Shown in pieces: positions 1 to 7,755 of a DNA stretch of 64,000 nt. Both the position numbers and the translations under genes were made by a program. This DNA comes from Candidatus Sulfuritelmatomonas gaucii (lineage in GTDB: Bacteria > Acidobacteriota > Terriglobia > Terriglobales > Acidobacteriaceae). Each line of letters opens with the position of its first letter. Position 1 is the stretch's first letter. The DNA is taken from positions 24,133 through 88,132 of the forward strand of contig OKRB01000085.1 in assembly GCA_900290245.1 (NCBI GenBank). Direction: 5' to 3'. A model generated the notes under the pieces. The model did no database searches, was not told the DNA's origin, and saw nothing but the letters and a program-made list of their open reading frames with translations.

Positions 1-748
1 GCCGAGGCGCCCGCCGATATGGCGCGCGTCTGTACTGGCATGGCCCGAACGAGCAGCGCTCGCATGGAACAAGGCTGGTCAAGCGCTGCAATCGGTCCGT
101 ATGACGCGTCAACCCGAAGACGGCAAGCAGAGTTTTTTTAGGCCGTAGCATCCCCGACTCAAACGCTTCCACGCCGGAAAGTTGCGCTTCGCCTCGCGCC
201 CCTTTCATCAGCTCAAGCAGCCGCGGCTGTTCTGAAACATCCCACTCCGGATATCCCGGGCTATAGTGCGGCAGCACCGCCATCCCGCGCTGCTCAGCCC
301 AATCACAGAGCCTCGCTCCGGTGAGCGTAGTCAAATGCTCCACGACCGCCGAGCCAAACATCTCCAGGAAGAAATATTCGTCGGGCTTTTCCTCTTTCCA
401 GAGCCGGTGCGATTCCTCCTCGGCTTCAATCCCCGCTCCAACCGCGGCCAGGATCACACTGTGCGCATCCGCCTGCTCCAGCGTGTTCTTCAAGCGATTG
501 CTTGAGAACGAAACGCCATCAATGCGAATCAAATCTCCCGCGATCTCGAACTCTTCCGCCTGCCGAGCATAGAACCACGGCCGTCCATTCTTTGCGTACC
601 AGTCCCGGGCCCAATCCGCCAGCTCGAGTGCCCGCCCTTCCATGACCCAGCCGCGCGGATATCCGAGCAGCCGCGCATACTCCTCCGGCAGCACGTTTAC
701 CTCGGGCAACGTGCCGGCCAAACTGATCCTTTCGGCTACTTCGCGCAC
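1..748 (-). CDS. MetH activation-domain-like protein, 3' end beyond the window (partial)
   Basis: An open frame runs from GTG at 748 to the window edge (249 residues visible, no stop), preceded by GGGG 8 nt upstream. The protein resembles the reactivation domain of B12-dependent methionine synthase: an SPGYPEW motif near residue 162, a SGML-PKK stretch after it, and a cysteine cluster C229-x2-C232-x4-C237 followed by YRR. In MetH this domain binds AdoMet and supports reductive methylation of the cobalamin; here it is a stand-alone protein at the end of a corrinoid methyltransferase operon, so a role in keeping the corrinoid protein active or in methyl transfer to folate is inferred. Its start overlaps the upstream ASKHA gene by 13 bp, which implies translational coupling. 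TTG at 721 is an alternative start. Confidence 0.75.
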   Translation of the reverse strand, partial: MREVAERISLAGTLPEVNVLPEEYARLLGYPRGWVMEGRALELADWARDWYAKNGRPWFYARQAEEFEIAGDLIRIDGVSFSSNRLKNTLEQADAHSVILAAVGAGIEAEEESHRLWKEEKPDEYFFLEMFGSAVVEHLTTLTGARLCDWAEQRGMAVLPHYSPGYPEWDVSEQPRLLELMKGARGEAQLSGVEAFESGMLRPKKTLLAVFGLTRHTDRLQRLTSLVPCERCSFGPCQYRRAPYRRAPR

Positions 749-2388
749 GGAATCAACCCCACCGGCTTGAATTGGCAGCCTTCCACAAAGAAATCGAAGA
801 AGCTCGGATGCGTTTCCAGCCGGCAGTGCTGGACCTTCTTCACCATCTCCTCCAGTTCGTGCCGCTTCCGCTTCGATAGCAACGCGATGGTCGCGCCCTC
901 AATTGCGGTGTTGCCAGCCTGGACGACCTTCCCCGCATCCAGGTTTGGCACCAGCCCGATCCGCTTTGAAGCGTCAACGTTGAGATGCCTCCCGAACCCT
1001 CCCGCAAGATAAAAGACATCCACATCGTCAAAATCAATGCCGTAGCTGGAAAAAACTACCTGCAGCCCCGCGACATTCGCGCCCTTCGCCTGCGCCAGCT
1101 CGTTCACGTCGCTCTCCAGCAGATAAACGTCTTCATCAGCTTCTTTGCCGTGGTAGAGCGTGATGCGTTTTACTTCGTCATTGAAGCGGCCCATCGCATT
1201 CATGCGTCCGGTGCGCAGCAATTCGCTCAACGCATCCACGAGTCCTGATCCGCAAATTCCTTCAGGCTTCCCATCGCCGATCACGCGCAGGCTGAAGCTT
1301 CCGTCGCCGGCAATCTTCACTTCCTCGATCGCACCGTCCAGCGCCGGCATGCCGCATGCAATCGCGCCGCCTTCAAACGCCGGCCCCGCCGGGCACGATG
1401 CCGCGAGAATCCGGTGCCGGTTCCCGACGATCAGTTCCGTGTTCGTTCCGATATCCATCACTGCAATCAGCCGCTCTTCATGCACCAGGTCTACGGCCAG
1501 CATGGCGGCCGCAGCGTCGGCTCCCACGTGGCCGCTGATGATCGGAGCGCCGTACACGCGCGCCTTGGGATGAATCGGCAAAAGGCTGCGCAGCCCGGTC
1601 TGAACAAGGCTGGTCGTTGCGCGCTTGCCTTCTCCCATTTCGATTTCGGTGATCGACCGGTATGGGCTTTGCCCGATCGAATGCACGTTCTGCCTGAAGA
1701 AAAGATCGCGCATCGTCGAGTTGCCCACGACCACCATCTCGTAGATGGTCTTCGGATCGACAGGGAATTTCTCAATTGCGTGCGTCAAGTAGCCGGCCAG
1801 CGTCCGCATCAGCAGCTTTCCAGGATGGTCAGTGTCGTACGCGATGCGCGACATCACCTCTGACCCGCCAAAACGCTGCGGATTCTCAAACGACGTGTCC
1901 GCGATCAGCTCGCCGCTTTCAAGATCGATCAGCCGCAGGACAATCGTCGTCGTTCCAAGGTCCATGGCGACGCCGTAAATCGGCCCGGTCGAGTGCTCCA
2001 CTTCAACGCCGTCAATCAGGATGCGGTCTCCGTCGCGCGTCACCGCGGGATCAAGCTTGAATTCTTCATGACTCACTGGCAATCCAAGCGCCTGCCGCTC
2101 AATGCGCATCGTTCCGCGCCGCATGGTGTGGCAGCGAACATGCCCGGATTCGCCCGTTACGTACGTTTGGCACGAAAGCCGGAAATCCCCCTTCAGATGT
2201 TGTTCAGGCGCGGCCAGTGGCGACAAGAGGCTCAACCCCTCCACCACTTCCACCATGCACTCTTTGCATTTGCCTTGCTTGCGGCATGAAGTGGGCACAT
2301 CAATGCCGATGGCCTCAGCTTGATCGAAAAGCGAAAGCCCGCTCTGCGCCTCGATCGATTGTCCGTTGATGGTGAGCGTGACGGCCAT
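736..2388 (-). CDS. Corrinoid-protein reductive activase (2Fe-2S ferredoxin plus ASKHA domain, DUF4445/RACE family)
   Basis: 550 residues. The N-terminus is a 2Fe-2S ferredoxin domain with C35-x5-C41-x2-C44-x28-C73. A linker follows, then an actin/Hsp70-like ATPase fold with glycine-rich phosphate loops (GVAMDLGTTT near residue 140, AVMDIGTNTEL near 310) and a C-terminal LAGGFGRHLN motif. Proteins of this family use ATP and a low-potential electron to reduce Co(II) back to Co(I) in corrinoid methyltransferase systems. It lies 14 bp downstream of the small virulence-factor-domain gene and overlaps the next gene by 13 bp. The operon context with a corrinoid protein and a UroD methyltransferase fits this role well. 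It should be cytoplasmic. Confidence 0.88.
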   Translation of the reverse strand: MAVTLTINGQSIEAQSGLSLFDQAEAIGIDVPTSCRKQGKCKECMVEVVEGLSLLSPLAAPEQHLKGDFRLSCQTYVTGESGHVRCHTMRRGTMRIERQALGLPVSHEEFKLDPAVTRDGDRILIDGVEVEHSTGPIYGVAMDLGTTTIVLRLIDLESGELIADTSFENPQRFGGSEVMSRIAYDTDHPGKLLMRTLAGYLTHAIEKFPVDPKTIYEMVVVGNSTMRDLFFRQNVHSIGQSPYRSITEIEMGEGKRATTSLVQTGLRSLLPIHPKARVYGAPIISGHVGADAAAAMLAVDLVHEERLIAVMDIGTNTELIVGNRHRILAASCPAGPAFEGGAIACGMPALDGAIEEVKIAGDGSFSLRVIGDGKPEGICGSGLVDALSELLRTGRMNAMGRFNDEVKRITLYHGKEADEDVYLLESDVNELAQAKGANVAGLQVVFSSYGIDFDDVDVFYLAGGFGRHLNVDASKRIGLVPNLDAGKVVQAGNTAIEGATIALLSKRKRHELEEMVKKVQHCRLETHPSFFDFFVEGCQFKPVGLIPCAK

Positions 2389-2402
2389 TCTTGAGATCGT
2401 TC

Positions 2403-2657
2403 CTACCAGCTCTTCGCTTCGAGCTCGGCTTTCAGCGCCTCCGCCACTTCCCGGGCAGACCCGTCGCGCTCTTCTTCCTCACCCCATCTCCAATGGGCCA
2501 GGTAGTCGTCCGCAGAATGCAACCCCAGCTTTGTGGCCACGGCGTCGATATACTTCATGAATTTCTCGTCCAGCATCACCGTCACATCGTCGCTCTCATC
2601 TTCAGCCTTGATCTGAGTGGGAATCTGCTGCCAGTAAAGGATTTTGTAAGTGGCCAT
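2403..2657 (-). CDS. Small 'virulence factor' domain protein (PF13769-like)
   Basis: 84 residues beginning MATYKILYWQQIPTQIKAED, a start typical of the family annotated as virulence factor, a name that says nothing about biochemistry. It is acidic, has no signal peptide or membrane segment, and contains a central DEKFMKYID helix and a tryptophan-rich DDYLAHWRWGE motif. It sits 3 bp after the corrinoid protein and 14 bp before the reactivase, so it is almost certainly co-translated with them. Function is unknown; the context suggests an accessory role in corrinoid-dependent methyl transfer, for instance as a partner of the corrinoid protein or reactivase. This is inference from position only. 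Confidence 0.75.
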   Translation of the reverse strand: MATYKILYWQQIPTQIKAEDESDDVTVMLDEKFMKYIDAVATKLGLHSADDYLAHWRWGEEEERDGSAREVAEALKAELEAKSW

Positions 2658-2660
2658 GGA

Positions 2661-3317
2661 TCACTTCACCTGCGCAGTTACCTGCGATGTGAGCCGCAAG
2701 AACAAATCCACTGCGGCCGAGGCGTTCGCCCCATAACCATCGGCGCCAATCTCGTCGGCAAACATCTGGCTGATGGGCGCGCCGCCTACCGCCATCTTGA
2801 TATGGTTGAGCCCCGCCGCATGAAATCCGTCGATCACCGTCTTCATGTACATCATTGTGGTCGTCAGCAGCGCGCTCATGCCGATGATGTCCGGCTTGCA
2901 TTTCTCCGCAGCAGCCATGAATTTTTCTACGCTTTGGTCCACGCCGATGTCGTGCAACTCGAACCCCGCGCCCTCCGCCATCATGCCCACCAGGTTTTTG
3001 CCAATATCGTGCAGATCGCCGCGAACCGTGCCCATCAATAGAACGCCCTTGGGCCTGGTGCCGCTATCCTTCGAGGTCAACAGCGGCTTCAGCACTGCCA
3101 TACCCGCCTTCATGGCCCGCGCGGCAATCAGGACCTCGGGAACATAAAGAACGTTGTGCTTGAAGTCCTCGCCCACAACGCTCATGCCCGCGATTAACCC
3201 ATCGTTCAGCACCTCCTGCACGGGTCGGCCCTCGGCGAGCGCCTCCTTCGTCATCCGCTCCACTTCGTTGGCGTTCCCTTCGTACAGGAGCTGGTTCATC
3301 TGTGCATAATCGGGCAT
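2661..3317 (-). CDS. Cobalamin-binding corrinoid protein (methyltransferase carrier subunit)
   Basis: 218 residues from ATG at 3317 (GAGGA just upstream; a longer in-frame extension overlaps the preceding gene and is unlikely). Residues 1-85 form the helical cap typical of corrinoid carriers (VYVPEVLIAAR-like helix near residue 58). Residues 90-218 are the Rossmann B12-binding domain with D101-x-H103-x2-G106, where H103 is the lower axial cobalt ligand, followed by SALLTTTM and VGGAP. The protein should shuttle a methyl group between the UroD-family methyltransferase encoded 13 bp upstream and an acceptor system. Family members include MtaC, MtbC and MttC. The substrate cannot be deduced from sequence. 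Confidence 0.88.
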   Translation of the reverse strand: MPDYAQMNQLLYEGNANEVERMTKEALAEGRPVQEVLNDGLIAGMSVVGEDFKHNVLYVPEVLIAARAMKAGMAVLKPLLTSKDSGTRPKGVLLMGTVRGDLHDIGKNLVGMMAEGAGFELHDIGVDQSVEKFMAAAEKCKPDIIGMSALLTTTMMYMKTVIDGFHAAGLNHIKMAVGGAPISQMFADEIGADGYGANASAAVDLFLRLTSQVTAQVK

Positions 3318-3330
3318 CAGTCCTCGTTCC

Positions 3331-4404
3331 TCAGAGCGCGCTCGAAACGGTGCTTGCAGCGCGCTTTGCATTAAATTCTTCCAGTGCCTCCAGCATGGCC
3401 AGGATGTTTTCGCGCGGCATACCGGGGCTGGTGCCACCGCCCACGGAGAGAATGATTCCCTCGCCGCCCGAACCCTCCAGCACTTCCAGCGTCTCGTCCT
3501 TCACTTCCTCCGGCGTGCCGCGCACGCCAATCTCCAGCGGATTCACGTTGCCCATCAGCACCATCCTGTCGCCCACGCGCCGCTTCACTTCGGTGATATG
3601 CCGTTGCTTGCCCCAGTTCAGCACGTTGAATCCCGTGTCGGGCAGGTGATCCAGGCAGGCATCCACTTCAGCGTCGTTGTGGTAAAGCTTCACCCAATCC
3701 TTCGGAAATGCATCGCAGATCCGCTTCAAATAAGGGTGCGCGAACTCCAGGTAGTGTTCCTCATTCACAAATCCAACAATGTCGTCGAGAATGAAGATGC
3801 TTTCGACCGTATCGCCCATCACTTTCTGCTGCGCTTTCAGCCAGTCGATAACCACGCGCGTGCACAGGTCAATCAGCTTATGTGCGCCTTCGGGATTCTC
3901 CACCAGGTCGATCATGAACTCCGTTGTGCCGCGCACAAACCCGGCCGTGCACAAAGGCCCGCGTGACGTTACCATCGGCAGAATGTAGCCCGCATCCAGA
4001 ATCCGCTGGCGCGCCATCTTGATGCGATGCAAGGTCAGGCCCGCAAACCCATCGGCGTCAACTTCATATTCCGGAAAACTGTCGATATCTTCCAGGTGAT
4101 ACAGCGTGTGATACTCGCTCGGCGTGTTGTCCTGCCAAAACTTGATCTTCGCTCCCAGCACCGAGGGCTCAGCTGCCATTCCGTACTCCATCCACCACGA
4201 TGGGATGAAGATGACATCCGGGAACTCTCGCATGATCTTCAGATTCGACTGAAACCAAAGCTCCGGATCCAGGAAATAATCCATATGGCTGATGCCGAGG
4301 TAGCCCGGAATCCACGGGCTATCGATAATCAGCGCCATCGGAATCTTGTCCGTCTTCTCGCGGCGCACCGCTCGCTTGAATGTTTCCCATTGTGCTGGCA
4401 GCAT
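3331..4404 (-). CDS. Uroporphyrinogen decarboxylase-family (MtaA/CmuA-like) methyltransferase
   Basis: 357 residues with the UroD TIM-barrel fold, without the context of haem biosynthesis. Visible features are the SRGPLCTAGFVRG segment near residue 147, a KLYHNDAEVDACLDHL segment near residue 240 supplying histidine and cysteine candidates for zinc, and the C-terminal GGGTSPGMPREN motif, which is typical of methyltransferase members. It is the first gene of the operon, with AGGAGGGAAGAAG upstream of ATG. Family members transfer methyl groups between a corrinoid protein and a thiol or folate, or demethylate methoxylated or methylated substrates. I infer methyl transfer with the corrinoid protein encoded next; the methyl donor is unknown. 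Haem-pathway HemE is the alternative but fits poorly. Confidence 0.85.
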   Translation of the reverse strand: MLPAQWETFKRAVRREKTDKIPMALIIDSPWIPGYLGISHMDYFLDPELWFQSNLKIMREFPDVIFIPSWWMEYGMAAEPSVLGAKIKFWQDNTPSEYHTLYHLEDIDSFPEYEVDADGFAGLTLHRIKMARQRILDAGYILPMVTSRGPLCTAGFVRGTTEFMIDLVENPEGAHKLIDLCTRVVIDWLKAQQKVMGDTVESIFILDDIVGFVNEEHYLEFAHPYLKRICDAFPKDWVKLYHNDAEVDACLDHLPDTGFNVLNWGKQRHITEVKRRVGDRMVLMGNVNPLEIGVRGTPEEVKDETLEVLEGSGGEGIILSVGGGTSPGMPRENILAMLEALEEFNAKRAASTVSSAL

Positions 4405-4434
4405 AGTTTGCTTCTTCCCTCCTGGCCGGCTTGC

Positions 4435-4469
4435 GGAGACATCGATCCCTCACCGGATCAGGAGTCTCC
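4435..4469 (-). promoter_or_regulatory. Hairpin in the 5' leader of the corrinoid operon
   Basis: Read on the minus strand, GGAGAC pairs with GTCTCC (4464-4469 with 4435-4440) and inside it GATCC pairs with GGATC (4455-4459 with 4444-4448) around a GGTGAG loop. The structure ends about 10 nt before the Shine-Dalgarno of the methyltransferase gene at 4404, so it is placed to affect translation. I saw no cobalamin B12 box (GCCACTG), so I do not call a cobalamin riboswitch. Confidence 0.5.
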
Positions 4470-4709
4470 GGTGCGCGAACAGTGCCCCTTCTATCTCGTC
4501 GTTTTCCCTCGGGATCGAGGTCCCGCGTTGCTTCGCCGCGGATTCCGTACCGATAAACTCATCTCCCAAAGCCGCTCGAGAGCTATTTTGTTCGACTGCG
4601 CAATAATAGTGTAATACCGACATTCCAGACAATATTCCTTCTTGGTCCGGCGAGCCAGCATAAGAGAATGTCTGTCTCCATATGCACCTAAGAACGCTTT
4701 AAACTTATT

Positions 4710-4738
4710 ATTCTAAATACCTTATTTGAACAGAACAA
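4710..4738 (-). promoter_or_regulatory. Sigma70-type promoter of the corrinoid operon
   Basis: On the minus strand TTGTTC (4738-4733) is followed after exactly 17 bp by TAGAAT (4715-4710), inside an AT-rich stretch that stands out from the GC-rich surroundings. Transcription would start near 4703 and give a leader of about 300 nt before the methyltransferase start at 4404. A short minus-strand reading frame at 4450-4632 in the leader has no family resemblance and is not annotated as a gene. Confidence 0.5.
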
Positions 4739-5067
4739 GCTATATGGCCCGGTGGACACCCGCGGAACTTCGCCACATCGTTCGGCCAGCATAACGTCTG
4801 TGCCGGCTCCTAAACGCTGGCGCGCATCGAATTCCAGTTGGATCGAATTATGCTGCTTATTTTCTTTGATTTAGGCCAAAATTGCTTTCGTGTGCGAGCT
4901 TGGGCTGGCCGCATCACACCATGACCTCTTTCATTCGCGTCGCAACGTGTTTGTTCACTCACACTGTTTTCTGAAGCAAATCTGAGCGGCCCCAGGAAGC
5001 GGCGGCCTTGCCCTGCACTTGGCTCCCCACCGATTCTGTGGTCTCGCCTCCGGCCGCTTGAGCATCT
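4739..5067. other. Intergenic region with no recognised gene
   Basis: This stretch separates the corrinoid operon promoter from the 3' end of the CDP-alcohol phosphatidyltransferase gene. No reading frame in it has codon use or similarity that I recognise. A terminator for the phosphatidyltransferase gene would be expected here on the minus strand, but no strong hairpin with a T-run was found. Confidence 0.5.
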
Positions 5068-5778
5068 TCATCGCAACGGCTCGTCGCGATATAGTTGCGC
5101 CGTGTGACGTGCTGCAACCGCAAGCGCCATCGCTCCCATACCGGCTGCCGCAATCGCCCCTCCCAAATCGAATAGCAAAAACTTGTGGCCAAACACCGTC
5201 GAGTACGGGCTGCGCAACACCGCCAAATTTCCAATCGCGAGCAGAATGCGAATCTCCGTCGGCCCAAACAATCCCTGCGAAAGCTCGAACCGCCCCAGTG
5301 TGTAGGTGGCCAGATAGCTCTCGCCCGAGAGAATCAAGAACGCAATCAGCATCGCCATCGCCACAGGCCAGTGCAAGAGCCCGCTGCAGCCCAGCCCGCA
5401 CATCAGCGCCACCGCTCCCAGAATGTCCACCATGTGATCCACGTAGAACCCATACCGCGGCCGCTCCTGCCGTCGCACGCGCGCCAGCGTCCCGTCCAAA
5501 CTGTCCCCCAGCCAGTTCAAGCCCAGGAACAAAATCACCAGCAGCAGGGCTCTGCGGTCGAAGCGCGTCAGCGCATAGAAAATCCCTGCACCGATCTGCG
5601 CGCCAAATCCGAGCGCCGTCAATTGATCCGAACTCACCCAGTTCGGTGCGCGCACTGCCATCCACTGCAATGCGCGTTTCTCCAACCTGGCCGTCAACGC
5701 TTGGTTCACCCGCCGCGCGTTCTGAAAGTTCTCGCTTTGATTCGTCGCAACCATTGGTGTGCCCATCTCCGCCTCCAT
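5068..5778 (-). CDS. CDP-alcohol phosphatidyltransferase family protein
   Basis: 236 residues, integral membrane. The signature D92-x2-D95-G96-x2-A99-R100-x9-G110-x3-D114-x3-D118 is complete, so the catalytic metal site is intact. About five to six hydrophobic helices follow or flank it (near 55-72, 78-92, 119-150 and 165-225). Enzymes of this family swap CMP in a CDP-linked lipid or alcohol for a second alcohol at the cytoplasmic membrane, for example making phosphatidylglycerol phosphate, phosphatidylinositol or cardiolipin. The substrate pair cannot be told here. AAGGAG lies about 11 nt before the chosen ATG; the methionine at residue 5 is an alternative. The exported START-like gene 24 bp upstream may be in the same transcript. 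Confidence 0.85.
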   Translation of the reverse strand: MEAEMGTPMVATNQSENFQNARRVNQALTARLEKRALQWMAVRAPNWVSSDQLTALGFGAQIGAGIFYALTRFDRRALLLVILFLGLNWLGDSLDGTLARVRRQERPRYGFYVDHMVDILGAVALMCGLGCSGLLHWPVAMAMLIAFLILSGESYLATYTLGRFELSQGLFGPTEIRILLAIGNLAVLRSPYSTVFGHKFLLFDLGGAIAAAGMGAMALAVAARHTAQLYRDEPLR

Positions 5779-5802
5779 TTCGCGAGCGCTCCTTAATTAG
5801 CG

Positions 5803-6639
5803 CTATCTCCGTAGCGCATCCCGCGTCGCGCGCAGCGTGAACTCCAGCGACTCGCTGGGAATGCTCTCAATGAATGGCCCTATCGCCCAGCCCAGCCCCG
5901 TCGGGATCGAACGCGTCAGCGTCACCGACTCAACCTGGATGGTCAACCCTCCATCCCGCTCCTCGCAGCTCCAATAGGTATTCATCCGCCACAGGAATCC
6001 GTGCTCTTCGCTCGGGCTCAGCGCGCGCTCCTTCGCCGTCCCCGGTGAGTCAATCTCCGCGATCTTCGTGCTGCGCGACAGGCTGTATTCGTGCTGCGCC
6101 CCCGTCTTTCCAAAGTCGTCGCGGAAGAAAGCGACGTCGTACTCCGTGTCCATCACCACAGTCAGAATGTGCTTCTGCCGTACGCGCATCATCACCTGGT
6201 AGTGGTAGCCCTGCTGCGCCAGCACCTTCACCCGCAACACCTGTGGCGAATAGTGCTGCGGGTACGCGTTGAAATCGCGCATCAGCCGATCAAAATCCGC
6301 GGCCTTTGCTCCCGGCACGAAAGCGGTCCCGCGCCAGTCGTGCAACAACGCTCCCGGTAACTCGGCGCCCGCAGCCGGCGTCAGCTGCTCGATAATCAAT
6401 TCGCCCCGTTGCAAACGCGTCTGATCTTCGGGCGCGAGGAAGCTGCCCGTCGAACCGTGCTGCTTCGCCAGCCGTGCCTCTACGCGCCCGATATATGAAT
6501 TGAAGTCCGCCACTGCTGCCCCCGAAGGTTCTTCCGCCGGCAGCGTGGCCGCAGCCAGAAGCAGCAGCACGCCCGCAAGCACAGCCGCCCTCCATTTCGA
6601 GAACCCCACTTGCGCTTTCGAGATCGGGTCTTGCGTCAT
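5803..6639 (-). CDS. Exported START/polyketide-cyclase-like hypothetical protein
   Basis: 278 residues from ATG at 6639, chosen because AAGGTG precedes it and because a signal peptide follows: KWRAAVLAGV then a run of Leu/Ala to about residue 36. Upstream in-frame starts lack these features. The mature part ends with a pattern seen in START-like lipid-binding folds, VESVTLTRSIPTGLGW and a C-terminal amphipathic helix SLEFTLRATRDALRR. It probably acts in the periplasm or at the envelope. No catalytic motif is visible and I do not recognise a named family. The gene is 24 bp upstream of the phosphatidyltransferase gene on the same strand, so an envelope lipid role is possible but unproven. Confidence 0.7.
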   Translation of the reverse strand: MTQDPISKAQVGFSKWRAAVLAGVLLLLAAATLPAEEPSGAAVADFNSYIGRVEARLAKQHGSTGSFLAPEDQTRLQRGELIIEQLTPAAGAELPGALLHDWRGTAFVPGAKAADFDRLMRDFNAYPQHYSPQVLRVKVLAQQGYHYQVMMRVRQKHILTVVMDTEYDVAFFRDDFGKTGAQHEYSLSRSTKIAEIDSPGTAKERALSPSEEHGFLWRMNTYWSCEERDGGLTIQVESVTLTRSIPTGLGWAIGPFIESIPSESLEFTLRATRDALRR

Positions 6640-6733
6640 GGTCAGCACCTTACTCTGGCCCAGCGGGCATGGCAATGCATAGCACCTCATCTGGAAATGG
6701 TTGTTCCTCACCGCGCAACATCTTTAACGCCTT

Positions 6734-6750
6734 GCACTTCCGGAAAGTTG
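6734..6750. promoter_or_regulatory. Shared 17-bp motif GCACTTCCGGAAAGTTG, copy 1
   Basis: The motif lies 57 bp before the winged-helix regulator and reappears with one mismatch at 17014-17030 before the NIPSNAP gene. It is nearly palindromic around ACTTCCGGAAAGT. It could be a regulator site or a -35-type element. Confidence 0.3.
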
Positions 6751-6806
6751 TCATTCGCTCATCGGCCGCAAATCCATCTCTCCATCGGCTACACTGATCT
6801 AAAGCC

Positions 6807-7697
6807 ATGGAGGAGAGCTCAGGACAAAAGCCGGCAGATCGCTATCGCTTTGGAGTGTTTGAAGCGGACGCTGCCAGGGGAGAGCTTCGCAGGCAGGGAA
6901 TACGCGTCAAGCTGAATACGCAGCCCTTCCAGGTGCTCCTCATGCTTTTGGAACGGCCGGGCGAGCTGCTCACGCGCGAGGAGATTTCGCGGCGCTTATG
7001 GCCCGACGGTACGTTCGTGGATTTCGAGCACGGTGTCAACTCCGCGGTCAATCGCATCCGCGAGGCTCTTGGCGACACGGCAGGCAGTCCGCGATTCGTT
7101 GAAACCGTCGCCCGCCGCGGCTATCGCTTCGTGGCCCCCATTGAACATATCGCTCCTGCCGAGGACTTGCAGCCCGGCTCCTCATCTCCCATTTCGAACG
7201 AACTCACCGAGCCGGAACCCACACTCGGCAAACACGTCCTAGCCACGACGCATGAGCTCCCGAAGGTCCCTTACGCCGTAGCGCAGACGCTTTTCATCCT
7301 GTTTCAGCTTATGTATCTGGGTTTTTATGTGGGGGCGCTGGCCAATCTGGCGGAAATTGACGATCTTCTCTCACCGCTTCCCAAGTCGGCGTGGATTTTC
7401 AACATCCTCATCGTCACGGCCGCGATGCTGATTCCCGTCCGCGCCTTCCTGCTCAGCGCGGTCATCTTTCATGCGCCCCGGATCCGGCTCAAGTTTCTCA
7501 AGCTCTGGCCGTTCCTGCTTGTCCCCGATGTGCTCTGGTCGCTCTCGCCCTTCCTGCTTCTGCACCACATCAACGTCGGAATGGCGCTCGCCTGCGCCAC
7601 TCTTCTCGTCTACTCGCCCTTTGCGCAGCGCTCGCTCGTTCTCATGGGCGCAGGCACCGGTCGCGCGCCGTCCAAGTCAATCGACCCCATCAGCTAG
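6807..7697 (+). CDS. Membrane-anchored winged-helix (OmpR/CadC-type) transcriptional regulator
   Basis: 296 residues. Residues 12-105 are a Trans_reg_C winged helix: YRFGVFEADAARGELRRQG, then LLTREEISRRLWPDGTFVDF, then the recognition-helix region VNSAVNRIREALGDT and the wing VARRGYRFVAPI. A proline-rich linker (about 110-150) leads to four hydrophobic segments (about 157-180, 192-215, 230-248, 252-275). There is no receiver domain or WD/TPR sensor. This layout resembles CadC-like regulators that sense a signal through the membrane part, although here the C-terminus is all membrane. Targets are unknown; it is convergent with the broken exported-protein gene and divergent from the START-like gene. 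Confidence 0.85.
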   Translation: MEESSGQKPADRYRFGVFEADAARGELRRQGIRVKLNTQPFQVLLMLLERPGELLTREEISRRLWPDGTFVDFEHGVNSAVNRIREALGDTAGSPRFVETVARRGYRFVAPIEHIAPAEDLQPGSSSPISNELTEPEPTLGKHVLATTHELPKVPYAVAQTLFILFQLMYLGFYVGALANLAEIDDLLSPLPKSAWIFNILIVTAAMLIPVRAFLLSAVIFHAPRIRLKFLKLWPFLLVPDVLWSLSPFLLLHHINVGMALACATLLVYSPFAQRSLVLMGAGTGRAPSKSIDPIS

Positions 7698-7755
7698 TCA
7701 TGACTCACCAAAGGCTGCGAGCCTTGCTCCCTCGTTCCCTTGTTCCTTGCTTCTC

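Noticed and set aside
4450-4632. A 60-codon minus-strand frame in the corrinoid operon leader
   Set aside because: No Shine-Dalgarno or family match, and it overlaps the hairpin region. A leader peptide cannot be excluded but is not supported.
4405-4709. A cobalamin riboswitch in the corrinoid operon leader
   Set aside because: The expected B12 box was not found; only a partly similar GGGGCACTG occurs. Reported only as a structured leader.
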